Shown piece by piece: positions 18,411-26,102 of a stretch of 64,000 nucleotides of DNA. The notes under the pieces were generated by a model that saw nothing but the letters and a program-made list of their open reading frames with translations, was not told where the DNA came from and ran no database searches. Location of the stretch: assembly GCF_000737845.1 (NCBI RefSeq), contig NZ_ATLK01000002.1:6-64005 (forward strand), given 5' to 3'. How positions within the stretch are numbered: the stretch's first letter is position 1; every line of letters starts with the position of its first letter. A program made the translations under genes and the position numbers. This stretch comes from Bifidobacterium bombi DSM 19703. GTDB lineage: Bacteria; Actinomycetota; Actinomycetes; Actinomycetales; Bifidobacteriaceae.

Positions 18411-18467
18411 AAGATCCGACTGCCATGACATCCACTAGTTGAGTGGATGTCATGGCAGTCGGATCTT
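18411..18467. terminator. Perfect 26-bp inverted repeat with 5-base loop
   Basis: Arm 18411-18436 (starting AAGATCCGACTGCC) is exactly complementary to 18442-18467 around AGTTG. It lies between convergent genes, 55 bases beyond the stop of the small gene at 18522-18746. It probably ends that gene's transcript, though neither side has a clear U-tract. A perfect stem this long is exceptional. Confidence 0.6.
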
Positions 18468-18521
18468 ACATGTGACGAGAGTCATATAAGCCGGTCAGTT
18501 TTAAGCCTGGCCCGGCCTCAA

Positions 18522-18746
18522 CTAGTTCTTGGCCTCGTTAACCGCATCCTTGGCTTTATCAGCGGCTTCCTTTCCCTTTTCGCTCGCCTGATCAGCAGCT
18601 TTTTGGGATTGGTCTTTCACGTTCCCTGCCATATCAGCGGCCTTGTCAGCCAGGTTGTGAGCAGCCTCGGTCGCGGAATTCGCCGCTTTTTGAGCGCCAT
18701 CCTCGACCTTGTGGGCAAGTTTTGTAGCTTCGTTCTTGATGTCCAT
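18522..18746 (-). CDS. Small Ala/Lys-rich LEA-like helical protein
   Basis: A 74-residue protein almost wholly made of Ala, Lys, Asp, Glu, Gln and Asn, with heptad-like phrases such as KAADQASEKGKEAADKAKDA. It has no Cys, Trp, Phe, Tyr or Pro and only one initiator Met plus one internal Met. This is the composition of late-embryogenesis-abundant-like or apolipophorin-like amphipathic helices, often linked to desiccation or stress tolerance in bacteria. No family signature is strict enough to name it. AAAGGA lies 7-8 bases before the ATG. It is a single gene, with the 26-bp inverted repeat downstream. Confidence 0.75.
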   Translation of the reverse strand: MDIKNEATKLAHKVEDGAQKAANSATEAAHNLADKAADMAGNVKDQSQKAADQASEKGKEAADKAKDAVNEAKN

Positions 18747-19352
18747 GTCATGGTCCTTTCCAAGGTGATGTATTAGACTATCTCAGCATACATCTTTATG
18801 CGTAAATTTGGTAAATTCCGCTGGTTGCTACCTTTTGGGAAAACAGGAATAATTGTCTTCAGGTCACGAGTCTTGTTTATGTTTATTTTTTCCTACTATT
18901 TCAACGATTCTGTCTATTTTTCCTGTGATTGCTTCGGTCAGCAGCAACGTTCTGGGGCTACATGATATGTTTTAGGAACTGAAAATATCAGACGTGTTTC
19001 ATAATCGTCGTCCCGTCAGCGGCACCCTCTATGGCTACTAAATACATGATAATTTACACATTCGTATGATTGATGGACTACGGTGTCTGTTCCCATAACT
19101 CTGATCAGTCGGCTGTACCTTCGGCTGTTTGAGTTGTCGTTTGCTGTGTGTTCAGCGATGATTTTGTTCTAGGTGTTGTCTTGGCCCTTGGCTCTCAATC
19201 CTCGATTCTATAGCTGGAAGTGAGGGATAAGGAGGTCGCACAAATCATCGGGGTGCTAGAGGCAATCTGATGCGGTGCCTACTAATAGGTCCGGTCAGGC
19301 AGTATCGTCCTAATGATTCGCGATGGTGAATGCATACAGGCATTCCGGGTGC
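18747..19352. other. Intergenic region, AT-leaning, no gene recognised
   Basis: Holds the promoter side of the small helical protein (left) and the 3' side of the SDR gene (right). No coding sequence, tRNA or clear hairpin was recognised. Confidence 0.4.
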
Positions 19353-19955
19353 TTACCTACGGTTGATGCCGAGACTGTCGCGGCTGCCGAGATGGGGGTC
19401 GTGCGCCAAACGGAATACCAGGTCCGCAATGGAACGCCGTGCTACGTCATGCCCTCCAAACGGTTCGCCTTTATGGGTCACTTGGTAATCGTCGGCTGGG
19501 CCGTTGTCGAACCAACCTGGCCGGATGACGGTATAGTTCAGGTCAGAGGCTTCGATAATGTCCGCTGCCTGACGGTAGGGGAGCAGCATCGGATTGTGGG
19601 AGAGGTTGCCTTCCACGCCGACGGATGCCGGTATCTCGTCGTAGATGCCCATTGAGCTGATGAAAAGCAGCCGTTGCACTCCTGCTTCGTCCATGGTGTT
19701 TACCAAAGCGCGTGCCATTGCCGGCAGGTCTCCGGACAGCGCGGCGAAAACTGCATCCTGGCCCTGCAGGATGCCATGCAATGAGGCCGGATCGGTAACG
19801 TCAGCGACGACGACTTGCTCACGCCGGGGGTCTATCGTCAAGGACGAGGGGAAGCTTCTGGCGACGAGAGTAAGGAAGTCGTTTCCGTTGTCGAGGAAGT
19901 AGGTGCGGGTGATTGTTCCGATTGATCCTGTGGCACCGATGATTGCAATATGCAT
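19353..19955 (-). CDS. NAD(P)-binding atypical SDR (NmrA-like) protein
   Basis: A 200-residue Rossmann-fold protein. The N-terminus MHIAIIGATGSIGTITR is the glycine-rich cofactor loop of atypical/extended SDRs; FISSMGIYDE and the catalytic-type YRQAADIIEASDLNYTVIRPGWFDNG follow the NmrA/ NAD(P)H-binding (PF13460) pattern. Such proteins act as small-molecule reductases or as redox sensors; the substrate is unknown. It is divergent from a MerR regulator, and with the alcohol dehydrogenase beyond it looks like a response unit for reactive aldehydes or electrophiles (inference). AAAGGA upstream of the ATG is duplicated by a 16-bp tandem repeat. Confidence 0.82.
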   Translation of the reverse strand: MHIAIIGATGSIGTITRTYFLDNGNDFLTLVARSFPSSLTIDPRREQVVVADVTDPASLHGILQGQDAVFAALSGDLPAMARALVNTMDEAGVQRLLFISSMGIYDEIPASVGVEGNLSHNPMLLPYRQAADIIEASDLNYTVIRPGWFDNGPADDYQVTHKGEPFGGHDVARRSIADLVFRLAHDPHLGSRDSLGINRR

Positions 19956-19961
19956 GGTTGT

Positions 19962-19993
19962 CCTTTCGAACGATTGCCCTTTCGAACGATTGC
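19962..19993. repeat. 16-bp perfect tandem duplication upstream of the SDR gene
   Basis: CCTTTCGAACGATTGC occurs at 19962-19977 and again at 19978-19993; a third degenerate unit starts at 19994. On the minus strand each unit includes AAAGG, so the ribosome binding site of the SDR gene has been duplicated. TTCGAA is palindromic. Confidence 0.85.
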
Positions 19994-20069
19994 CCTTTTA
20001 TGAGTGGTTGCCTTTGTATAGTAGAAAAGAAGTATAGAGGTTTACAGTTAGTGGAAGGGAAGTTCCGTC

Positions 20070-20549
20070 ATGCCTTCGAGTCAATTAGCTGAACCGTCGG
20101 GAAATAGAGAGTCCGAATGGACAACGGTTGAAGGGGAGAATACATATACGGTGCGTGAGGTGGCGCAAAAAGAAGGCATATCGACATACGCCGTGCGCTA
20201 CTACGATAATCACGGTCTCATCCCTTTCGCGAAGCGCGATGAGCACAACAACCGTGTTTTCGACGAACGTGATCTGCAATGGGTCCATTTGATCACGTGT
20301 CTACGGCAGACCGGCATGCCAATTGGAGAGGTCAAGCATTACTTCGAACTTGTACTCCGGGGAGATTTGACCATTCCCGAACGTTATCAGATCATGCTCG
20401 ATCAGCAGCGGCGCACGGTCGAGCAGCTTGAAGAGCTCAACCGCCACTTGGTCACGATCAATAAGAAAGTGGCGCATTACGCTGATGTCCTCATCAGCCA
20501 TAGTGCAGACAGTTACGTCCCTGCTGACGCTGCGAAAAAGCGTAAGTGA
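20070..20549 (+). CDS. MerR-family transcriptional regulator
   Basis: A 159-residue regulator. After a 25-residue extension, TYTVREVAQKEGISTYAVRYYDNHGLI is the MerR winged-helix DNA-binding motif, with RDEHNNRVFDERDLQWVHLI as the wing. Residues about 105-145 form the dimerising coiled coil. The C-terminus has no Cys pair, so a metal sensor is unlikely; it fits the subgroup that controls dehydrogenases in response to aldehydes or other electrophiles (AdhR/NmlR-like), an inference from its neighbours. A MerR-type operator with 19-bp spacing lies just downstream at 20563-20593, before the alcohol dehydrogenase. ATG 20070 follows GGAAGGGAAG. Confidence 0.9.
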   Translation: MPSSQLAEPSGNRESEWTTVEGENTYTVREVAQKEGISTYAVRYYDNHGLIPFAKRDEHNNRVFDERDLQWVHLITCLRQTGMPIGEVKHYFELVLRGDLTIPERYQIMLDQQRRTVEQLEELNRHLVTINKKVAHYADVLISHSADSYVPADAAKKRK

Positions 20550-20562
20550 GAATGACGAAGAT

Positions 20563-20593
20563 TTGCATTAGAGTAACTCTAATGCTTTACATT
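20563..20593 (+). promoter_or_regulatory. MerR-type promoter/operator of the alcohol dehydrogenase gene
   Basis: A perfect palindrome, arms GCATTAGAG and CTCTAATGC around TAA (20565-20585), sits between a possible -35 TTGCAT (20563-20568) and -10 TACATT (20588-20593). The 19-bp spacer and centred palindrome are the hallmark of MerR-activated promoters. Confidence 0.7.
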
Positions 20594-20699
20594 TAATGGT
20601 ATTGATGGTTGGCTGACATCCACGTTATGGAGTGATGCATTTCTTCACATGTAGCTCAGAAAGCCAATCGTCCAAGTAATTTAGTGAAAGGAGCGGTGT

Positions 20700-21791
20700 A
20701 TGACCGCAGAGACAATGAAAGCTGCAGTGTTCATGGGGCCAGGAAGGATCGAGGTGCAGGACGTTCCCAAGCCGGTCATCGAACAGCCGACCGATGCCAT
20801 CGTGCGTATCCTGCGCGCTTGCGTGTGCGGCTCCGATTTGTGGTGGTATCGTGGACTTTCCCATCGCGATACCGGCACCACGACCGGGCATGAGGCCATC
20901 GGCATCGTCGAATCGGTAGGTAGTGGCGTCAATGATGCGGCAGCTCGTGATGGTGCCGAGCCTATTCATCCAGGTGACTTCGTGGTTGTTCCATTCACTG
21001 CCGGCTGTGGGCATTGCCCGGCATGCCGTGCTGGTTTCGATGCAAACTGCATGAACCCGGACGCGACGGGCAAGAGGGGTTACCAAGCGCAATACTTACG
21101 TTATCCGCACGCCGATTGGGGGCTCGTCAAAGTGCCCGGCAAGCCTGAAGGGTATACGGATGATCAGCTTGATTCGCTGCTTGCGCTATCTGATGTGATG
21201 GCCACGGGCTACCATGCTGCAGCCTCCGCTGAGGTCGCTGAAGGCGATACGGTCGTAGTGATGGGTGATGGTGCTGTCGGCTTGTGTGGCGTGATCGCCT
21301 CGAAGCTGCGCGGCGCCAAGCGCATCATCGCTATGAGCCGTCATGCGGACCGTCAGGCGCTTGCCAAAGAGTTCGGTGCCACTGACATCGTGCCGGATCG
21401 TGGTGATGATGCCGTGAAGGCGGTGCATAAGCTTTTGGGCGTGGATGAAGGTAAAAGCGCCGGTGCAGATGCGGTGCTTGAATGTGTGGGTACGGAGCTC
21501 TCGTTCGACACCGCTGTGAAGGTGGCCCGTCCTGGAGCGGTTGTAGGGCGTGTCGGCATCCCGCAGTCCAGCCAGGTGGATCTCGATCCGCTCTACTGGC
21601 GTAATGTGGGCATGTGCGGGGGCATTGCCAATGTGACCACCTATGATCGTGGGCTACTGCTCGATGCCGTGCTTGAGGGACGCATTAACCCCGGCAGGGT
21701 CTTCACCAAGCGCTTCGACCTGGAGCATGCGGCGGATGCGTATGCAGCCATGGATAAACGTGAATCCATAAAGTCGCTGATTATGATGTGA
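20700..21791 (+). CDS. Zinc-dependent alcohol dehydrogenase family (MDR) oxidoreductase
   Basis: A 363-residue medium-chain dehydrogenase/reductase. Zinc-site residues are visible in CVCGSD and GHEAIG; the structural zinc lobe is CGHCPACRAGFDANC with four Cys. The Rossmann motif GDGAVGLCGVIASKLRGAKRIIAM binds NAD(P). The family oxidises alcohols or reduces aldehydes and quinones; the substrate is not predictable. The MerR gene and its operator immediately upstream suggest induction by a reactive carbonyl. ATG 20700 was used, with an upstream AAAGGAGCGG as ribosome binding site. A possible hairpin, TGATGCGG (21801-21808) with CCGCATCA (21832-21839), follows. Confidence 0.9.
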   Translation: MTAETMKAAVFMGPGRIEVQDVPKPVIEQPTDAIVRILRACVCGSDLWWYRGLSHRDTGTTTGHEAIGIVESVGSGVNDAAARDGAEPIHPGDFVVVPFTAGCGHCPACRAGFDANCMNPDATGKRGYQAQYLRYPHADWGLVKVPGKPEGYTDDQLDSLLALSDVMATGYHAAASAEVAEGDTVVVMGDGAVGLCGVIASKLRGAKRIIAMSRHADRQALAKEFGATDIVPDRGDDAVKAVHKLLGVDEGKSAGADAVLECVGTELSFDTAVKVARPGAVVGRVGIPQSSQVDLDPLYWRNVGMCGGIANVTTYDRGLLLDAVLEGRINPGRVFTKRFDLEHAADAYAAMDKRESIKSLIMM

Positions 21792-21800
21792 AGTCGTAAC

Positions 21801-21839
21801 TGATGCGGAACGGAGTTTTGTCGGCTTCGCCCCGCATCA
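21801..21839 (+). terminator. Possible terminator after the alcohol dehydrogenase
   Basis: TGATGCGG and CCGCATCA pair over 8 bases across a 23-base loop that has further GC pairing; GATTTTTC follows about 10 bases later. Moderate support. Confidence 0.45.
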
Positions 21840-22290
21840 CTGTGAATGCTGATTTTTCGCTTCAAAACTGAGCATGGTCCACGGAACTGAATTACACTCG
21901 TTCGTGATGGTGCGTCAATGTAATTCTCTACAGAAACAGTATTGTGAGTTTTACTGTGTTTTCGGTAGTTGTAGTGGGTTTATTACTGTGCAGGTGATGT
22001 AAATCGTAGGATTTCAGTTCCCGTAGAAATTTGATGTTTGAGCGATACTTTTCTTGTTCAATATTCGGTAAGCGAGTATGGATTTAGGAAAGAATGTTGC
22101 GCTTTCGGGTCTGCAATCATTGAAGATGCTGCTTCATAGTGATTAAGAGAACATTATAGAGCTTAGGTATGCGTCATATCGACATGGTCATAATCGTGAA
22201 TATTCCGAATGAGTTAATATACAAAAGGTATTTATTTCAACGAATAGTCTGCAATGTTAAAGACTTATTCTCAATGAGAAAGGCGTTACG
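21840..22290. other. AT-rich intergenic patch
   Basis: Clearly more AT-rich than the flanking genes, without recognisable coding sequence. Together with the orphan ORF at 22291 and the gap up to the tRNA-Ala it forms a compositional island of about 1.2 kb. Confidence 0.5.
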
Positions 22291-22854
22291 TTGATTTGGT
22301 CAATTATAGAGTCGATAAGTTCATTGATTTCGGCAGCTAGCATCGTTTCTGTTGCTTATAACTTTCGATTACAACGCCATAGAGATGCCAACATACTTTC
22401 TGCGGTCCCTGTTATAGGTACTGACAAGAAACAGCATGGTGTTCTACTGGAGAATTCGGGTGATACGTCTGTGCATAGGGTTCAGATGAGGATCTGCGGG
22501 AAATGGGATTGGGATCAGGCCGTGTCAACTGTGGATTTGGTCTTGCCGGAAAAAAGAGGAAATTTCTCCTGTTGGGCCAACATTGCGACAGGCCAGTGGT
22601 ATGTAGATGGAACCGCCTCGCCAGGGCCTAACAAGTTTTATGCGCAACTTTATCTTTCTCGTTTTGACCGTAGAAAAAATGAATGCACCCCGATTTTCAG
22701 TGATGCGTCGAATTCTGTCTTTTACGTTAGTGAATTAGTTTATAGTGATTCGAGGGGAAACCGTTGGTTAAGAAAGGCTGAGAAAGATAATAAGTTGTGC
22801 TTGGGGAGTGCGAAGAAAGTGTCCAAAAATTATATGCTTAATGATTCAAAGTAA
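22291..22854 (+). CDS. Hypothetical membrane-anchored protein in an AT-rich island
   Basis: A 187-residue protein I do not recognise. Residues about 3-25 are a membrane segment (start MIWSIIESISSLISAASIVS), followed by basic RLQRHRD; the rest is a soluble, beta-leaning domain with aromatic-rich phrases such as CGKWDWDQAV and GQWYVDGTASPGPNKFYAQL. The start is TTG 22291 with AAAGG seven bases upstream. Codon use is AT-rich and unlike the neighbours, suggesting recent acquisition. It lies 345 bases from the 3' end of a tRNA-Ala gene, a common integration site, but no integrase is visible. Confidence 0.6.
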   Translation: MIWSIIESISSLISAASIVSVAYNFRLQRHRDANILSAVPVIGTDKKQHGVLLENSGDTSVHRVQMRICGKWDWDQAVSTVDLVLPEKRGNFSCWANIATGQWYVDGTASPGPNKFYAQLYLSRFDRRKNECTPIFSDASNSVFYVSELVYSDSRGNRWLRKAEKDNKLCLGSAKKVSKNYMLNDSK

Positions 22855-23199
22855 GCAAAATAGACGATTTACTGTTTTATGCGAATCGTTGTCGGCGAAA
22901 CTTATTGAAGTCGAATGTTAAAGTCTTTTTGTCTGGCTGCCGCTATTAGTTTTGCAGGGAATACTTTTTAGGCAATATCGTCTTATTCCTTTCTGGTTCT
23001 GATTAAGTCTGTTTCCTTACCATCATCGGCCCCTTCCGTGATGTTACCTAAATTGTTACCTAACCATGGTTTATTATGACGTTTTTTGACGTCCCGTGGC
23101 AAACGGGAGGGGCAAGGCGAGCCGCGTATGAACACTACTGCGGCAAAGGAAAAGCCGGGATTTCAAGGATTGAGGGAAACACGCGCAAACACACGCCAG
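22855..23199. other. Intergenic region adjoining the tRNA-Ala 3' end
   Basis: Contains the near-duplicate GTTACCTAAATTGTTACCTAAC around 23041-23064 and returns to GC-rich sequence by 23100. An ORF at 23076 runs into the tRNA gene and is probably chance. It may be remnant sequence of an element that once used the tRNA as attachment site. Confidence 0.4.
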
Positions 23200-23272
23200 T
23201 GGAGCTGATGGTAATCGAAACCACGACCTCTTCGATGCGAACGAAGCGCTCTACCAACTGAGCTACAGCCCC
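23200..23272 (-). tRNA. tRNA-Ala (anticodon CGC)
   Basis: On the minus strand the acceptor stem GGGGCTG pairs with CAGCTCC; the D arm is GCTCAGTTGGTAGAGC. The anticodon stem CTTCG/CGAAG encloses TTCGCAT with anticodon CGC, reading GCG (alanine). The T arm is GTGGT-TTCGATT-ACCAT. CCA is not encoded. Confidence 0.93.
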
Positions 23273-23622
23273 ATTGTCTCTTCAGACAACATTACATAGT
23301 GTAGCGTAACCGCCATATAAGTGCAATTTGCAAGGGTGTGTTTCGTGTCTTTTGGGTATATCGTATCTTTCGCGCGTCTCAATCGTGATTCACATGGTTT
23401 AGTGGCGGCCTTTCACTTCGGGTGCGATCGTGGTGCTCCCACTTCGGGTACGGGCATCGCGATTTTCCCGATCCTACTTTCCCGCGCGTCCCAAGATCTT
23501 CGGGCCATGTGAAGCGTGTGCCAATGCTTGCAAACTGTAGCATGTTCGCGCTAACATGAGAATGCGTAGAGACCGTGATGGTCGATGGGTGACCTCTATG
23601 GCACGCGACGAAAGGAATCGAT
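23273..23622. other. Intergenic region between tRNA-Ala and araD
   Basis: Divergent spacer that should hold both promoters. No gene was recognised; two CACTTCGGGT blocks recur at about 23416 and 23440. Confidence 0.4.
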
Positions 23623-24315
23623 ATGGCGACGTTAGCGGATTTTGGGCCGGAAGTAAGGGCTGAAGTCAAACAGGTACGTGAACAGGTGGCTACTCTTCAT
23701 GAGCAGCTGATCAAATGGAATTTGGTGGTATGGACGGCGGGTAATGTCTCACAACGTCTGCATACCGCGGATTTGATGGTGATCAAGCCCTCGGGCGTGC
23801 GCTATGAGTACCTTACTCCTGCTTCGATGGTGGTGACCGATTTGGAGGGGAATCTGGTTGACGGCACTGAAGCCCCCAGTTCGGACACCGCTTCCCATGC
23901 CTATATCTACCGAAACATGCCTGGCGTTTATGGTGTGGTGCACACCCATTCCACGTATGCTACAGCTTGGGCTGCGGCTGGCCGCGACATTCCCTGCGGC
24001 CTGACGATGATGGGTGACGAGTTCGGTGGCCCCGTTCCGGTGGGGCCGTTCAGACTCATCGGAAGCGAGGAGATCGGCAAGGGCGTGGTGGAGACTTTGA
24101 GGAAGTACCCCCATTCTCCTGCGGTACTCATGCGGAACCATGGGCCGTTCACCATCGGCAAGGACGCCGAGGCTGCGGTCAAGGCCGCCGCGATGACCGA
24201 GGAGGTGGCGCACACGATGTGGGCCGCCGAGCAGCTGGGCGGTGCCATGGAGATTGCCCCGGAGGACATAGCCAAGCTCAACGATCGCTATACCAACGTG
24301 TATGGTCAGCACTGA
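23623..24315 (+). CDS. araD: L-ribulose-5-phosphate 4-epimerase
   Basis: Interconverts L-ribulose 5-phosphate and D-xylulose 5-phosphate, feeding arabinose carbon into the phosphoketolase pathway. It belongs to the class II aldolase/adducin family: TAGNVSQR and KPSGV bind phosphate, HTHSTYATAWAA carries two zinc His, and RNHGPFTIG the third. The 230-residue length fits AraD. It is alone here, without araA or araB. AAAGGAA precedes ATG 23623. A strong hairpin ends the transcript at 24349-24382. UlaF/SgbE-type epimerases are hard to separate from AraD by sequence, so the exact pathway is slightly uncertain. Confidence 0.9.
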   Translation: MATLADFGPEVRAEVKQVREQVATLHEQLIKWNLVVWTAGNVSQRLHTADLMVIKPSGVRYEYLTPASMVVTDLEGNLVDGTEAPSSDTASHAYIYRNMPGVYGVVHTHSTYATAWAAAGRDIPCGLTMMGDEFGGPVPVGPFRLIGSEEIGKGVVETLRKYPHSPAVLMRNHGPFTIGKDAEAAVKAAAMTEEVAHTMWAAEQLGGAMEIAPEDIAKLNDRYTNVYGQH

Positions 24316-24348
24316 GCGTCGTGCACCGGTGGGTATCGGTGTGAATTG

Positions 24349-24382
24349 AAGAGGGTCGGATCTGTTGGGATCCGACCCTCTT
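24349..24382 (+). terminator. Terminator of araD
   Basis: AAGAGGGTCGGATC (24349-24362) pairs perfectly with GATCCGACCCTCTT (24369-24382) around a 6-base loop, 33 bases after the stop codon; the 3' flank is GGTTGTCC. Confidence 0.8.
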
Positions 24383-24663
24383 GGTTGTCCGCACCTATCC
24401 AGTTGATGTGTTTTGGTCTCCGATGCGGTTTGTTTGCCTCGGCGGTGTCCGGGCTGCGCTATTCGTGTATTTCACATGTATCCGTAGCTGCCTGGATGAG
24501 CATGACCGTTCATTTCTGACATGTTTGCATGTTCATGTCCGCCTGCGCTTCACGCGAAGTCCGCTGGTGTGGAGCGCGGGCGGACGTCGTTGGATTCGCA
24601 GGGCGCGAGCATTCGTCCGTCCAGCTCTGTCCTGCCTCAGTGTGAGTCGGATCCAGCCTCGCG

Positions 24664-25242
24664 TTACTGCAAAATTGCGAAACCGCCGTCGAAGCTGAGT
24701 TTTCCGGCTACTCCCATCGCAAGCTGCAGGAAGCCCATGGCTTCGAGCTCGCGAGCGCGTTTGAGGCTGCCCGCGTCGATGGCGTTGAGCCCTGCTTTCT
24801 TGATGACGTTGGCGAGTTCGGACTTGGCATCCTTGCTATCGCCGGCGATAAGTACGGTCGCCTGGTTCGGACCGACCTTCTTTGATGAGAGGTTTCCCGC
24901 AAACATCGTGTTGAACGCCTTCAATACTTGGGAGTCCGGCAACTTCGTCTGGAGCTCCGCTGCTGCCGAGCTATCTGCCGCAGGCAGCAGCGAGTCCATA
25001 GTGTTGAAATCCACGGGATTGGTGATGTCCACCACGATGCGACCCTTGAACTGATCCGAGAAGGTGCCGGTGATGGCCGTCAAGGCTGGGTAGGGGACGG
25101 CGAGGATTACGATGCTTCCTTCGATGGTGGTGCTTGGTGTGGTTTTGCTGTCTAATATCTGCACCTGCCAATCGGCATCCTCGAAGATGCCCATGATTGC
25201 GGTTCCCATGTTGCCTTTGCCGAAGATTGTCGCTGTTGTCAT
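24664..25242 (-). CDS. NADPH-dependent F420 reductase-like NAD(P)-binding protein
   Basis: A 192-residue single Rossmann domain of the F420-oxidoreductase/NADP-binding family. The N-terminus MTTATIFGKGNMGTAI holds the dinucleotide loop; VILAVPYPAL, VVDITNPVDF and KAFNTMFAGNL are family blocks. Bifidobacteria are not expected to make F420, so it probably acts on another substrate or simply binds NADP(H). The start at 25242 (GGAGAG five bases upstream) is preferred to 25275. It is divergent from an HxlR regulator, which very probably controls it. Confidence 0.82.
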   Translation of the reverse strand: MTTATIFGKGNMGTAIMGIFEDADWQVQILDSKTTPSTTIEGSIVILAVPYPALTAITGTFSDQFKGRIVVDITNPVDFNTMDSLLPAADSSAAAELQTKLPDSQVLKAFNTMFAGNLSSKKVGPNQATVLIAGDSKDAKSELANVIKKAGLNAIDAGSLKRARELEAMGFLQLAMGVAGKLSFDGGFAILQ

Positions 25243-25349
25243 CGTGCTCTCCATAACTTCTGCTGTGTTCTTCACTGTCCGCGATATGCGGACCTTATTG
25301 TGGTTGTTTAATTATCTGTCGCGAGAATGGGCTCGCCGTACCTCGACAG

Positions 25350-25383
25350 CTAACATAAGGTTAGCACTAAAATAATGTTAGTG
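25350..25383. promoter_or_regulatory. Inverted repeats between the reductase-like gene and hxlR
   Basis: CTAACAT (25350-25356) is complementary to ATGTTAG (25375-25381), and CACTAA (25365-25370) to TTAGTG (25378-25383). These overlapping dyads lie in the divergent promoter region and are candidate HxlR operators. Confidence 0.55.
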
Positions 25384-25482
25384 TCAAATCGATATTTCGT
25401 GTACTATAGAATGCGGTGTTTGTTACCGGGACTGTTGAATGGGTGTAATGCGCAGGGTTGGTCTATGGAGGTGGATGAAGTG

Positions 25483-25818
25483 ATGAGCCAGACGGCGAAT
25501 GTGAAGTATGATGTGTTCTCGTCGCAGTGCCCTTCCCGGGCTCTGCTTAATGATGTGACAAGTAGGTGGAGCATTCTTGTCCTTACCGCACTACGAGAAA
25601 ATGACGCCCGCTTTTCCCAGATTCGTCGCAAGGTTGACGGCATCAGCGACCGCATGCTTTCGTATACGTTGAGTCTTCTTGTTGAGGATAAGTTGGTCGA
25701 GAATAAGTCCGAAGGCCGCAGTTCGCTCTACTCGCTCACCGACGCCGGCCGTATCGTTGCTGATAAGAGTCTTGACATGATTCAGTCGCTATACAGTGCG
25801 TTGGACTGCATAGCGTGA
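25483..25818 (+). CDS. HxlR-family transcriptional regulator
   Basis: A 111-residue winged-helix regulator. CPSRALLNDVTSRWSILVLTAL is the HxlR signature region, with the sensor-type Cys at its start; RFSQIRRKVDGISDRMLSYTLSLLVEDKLVE is the recognition helix and wing. Such regulators often sense reactive electrophiles through the conserved Cys and control a divergent oxidoreductase, as arranged here. ATG 25483 was chosen because the family signature starts soon after and GGAGG lies 11 bases upstream; ATG 25465 and 25375 are in-frame alternatives. Confidence 0.88.
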   Translation: MSQTANVKYDVFSSQCPSRALLNDVTSRWSILVLTALRENDARFSQIRRKVDGISDRMLSYTLSLLVEDKLVENKSEGRSSLYSLTDAGRIVADKSLDMIQSLYSALDCIA

Positions 25819-26102
25819 TTACCGTCCGTCTGCCTCTTATCCGAGCCTTTGCTTCGAATGAGCATTTTGATTGGTGGGCTACGGATTGGGCTTGGTGGGA
25901 TTCGCTGACTGATACGGATCATGTGCTCCGTCCTGGACCGATCTGTTCGTTGCGGTCGTTGAATGTCTGTGAGCAAAGCGGACTCGTCAACGGGTGCCAA
26001 ACGAGTGGATAATCGGCAATGAGCGTCCGCATTGAAGAGTCGGTTCTCCGGGATGTGTCTTCTTGGAGGAGCCGTCTCACGGTTCGACTGCGGTAGGGGC
26101 GT

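Noticed and set aside
23076..23261. ORF reading into the tRNA-Ala gene
   Set aside because: It shares sequence with the tRNA and has no ribosome binding site or family similarity.
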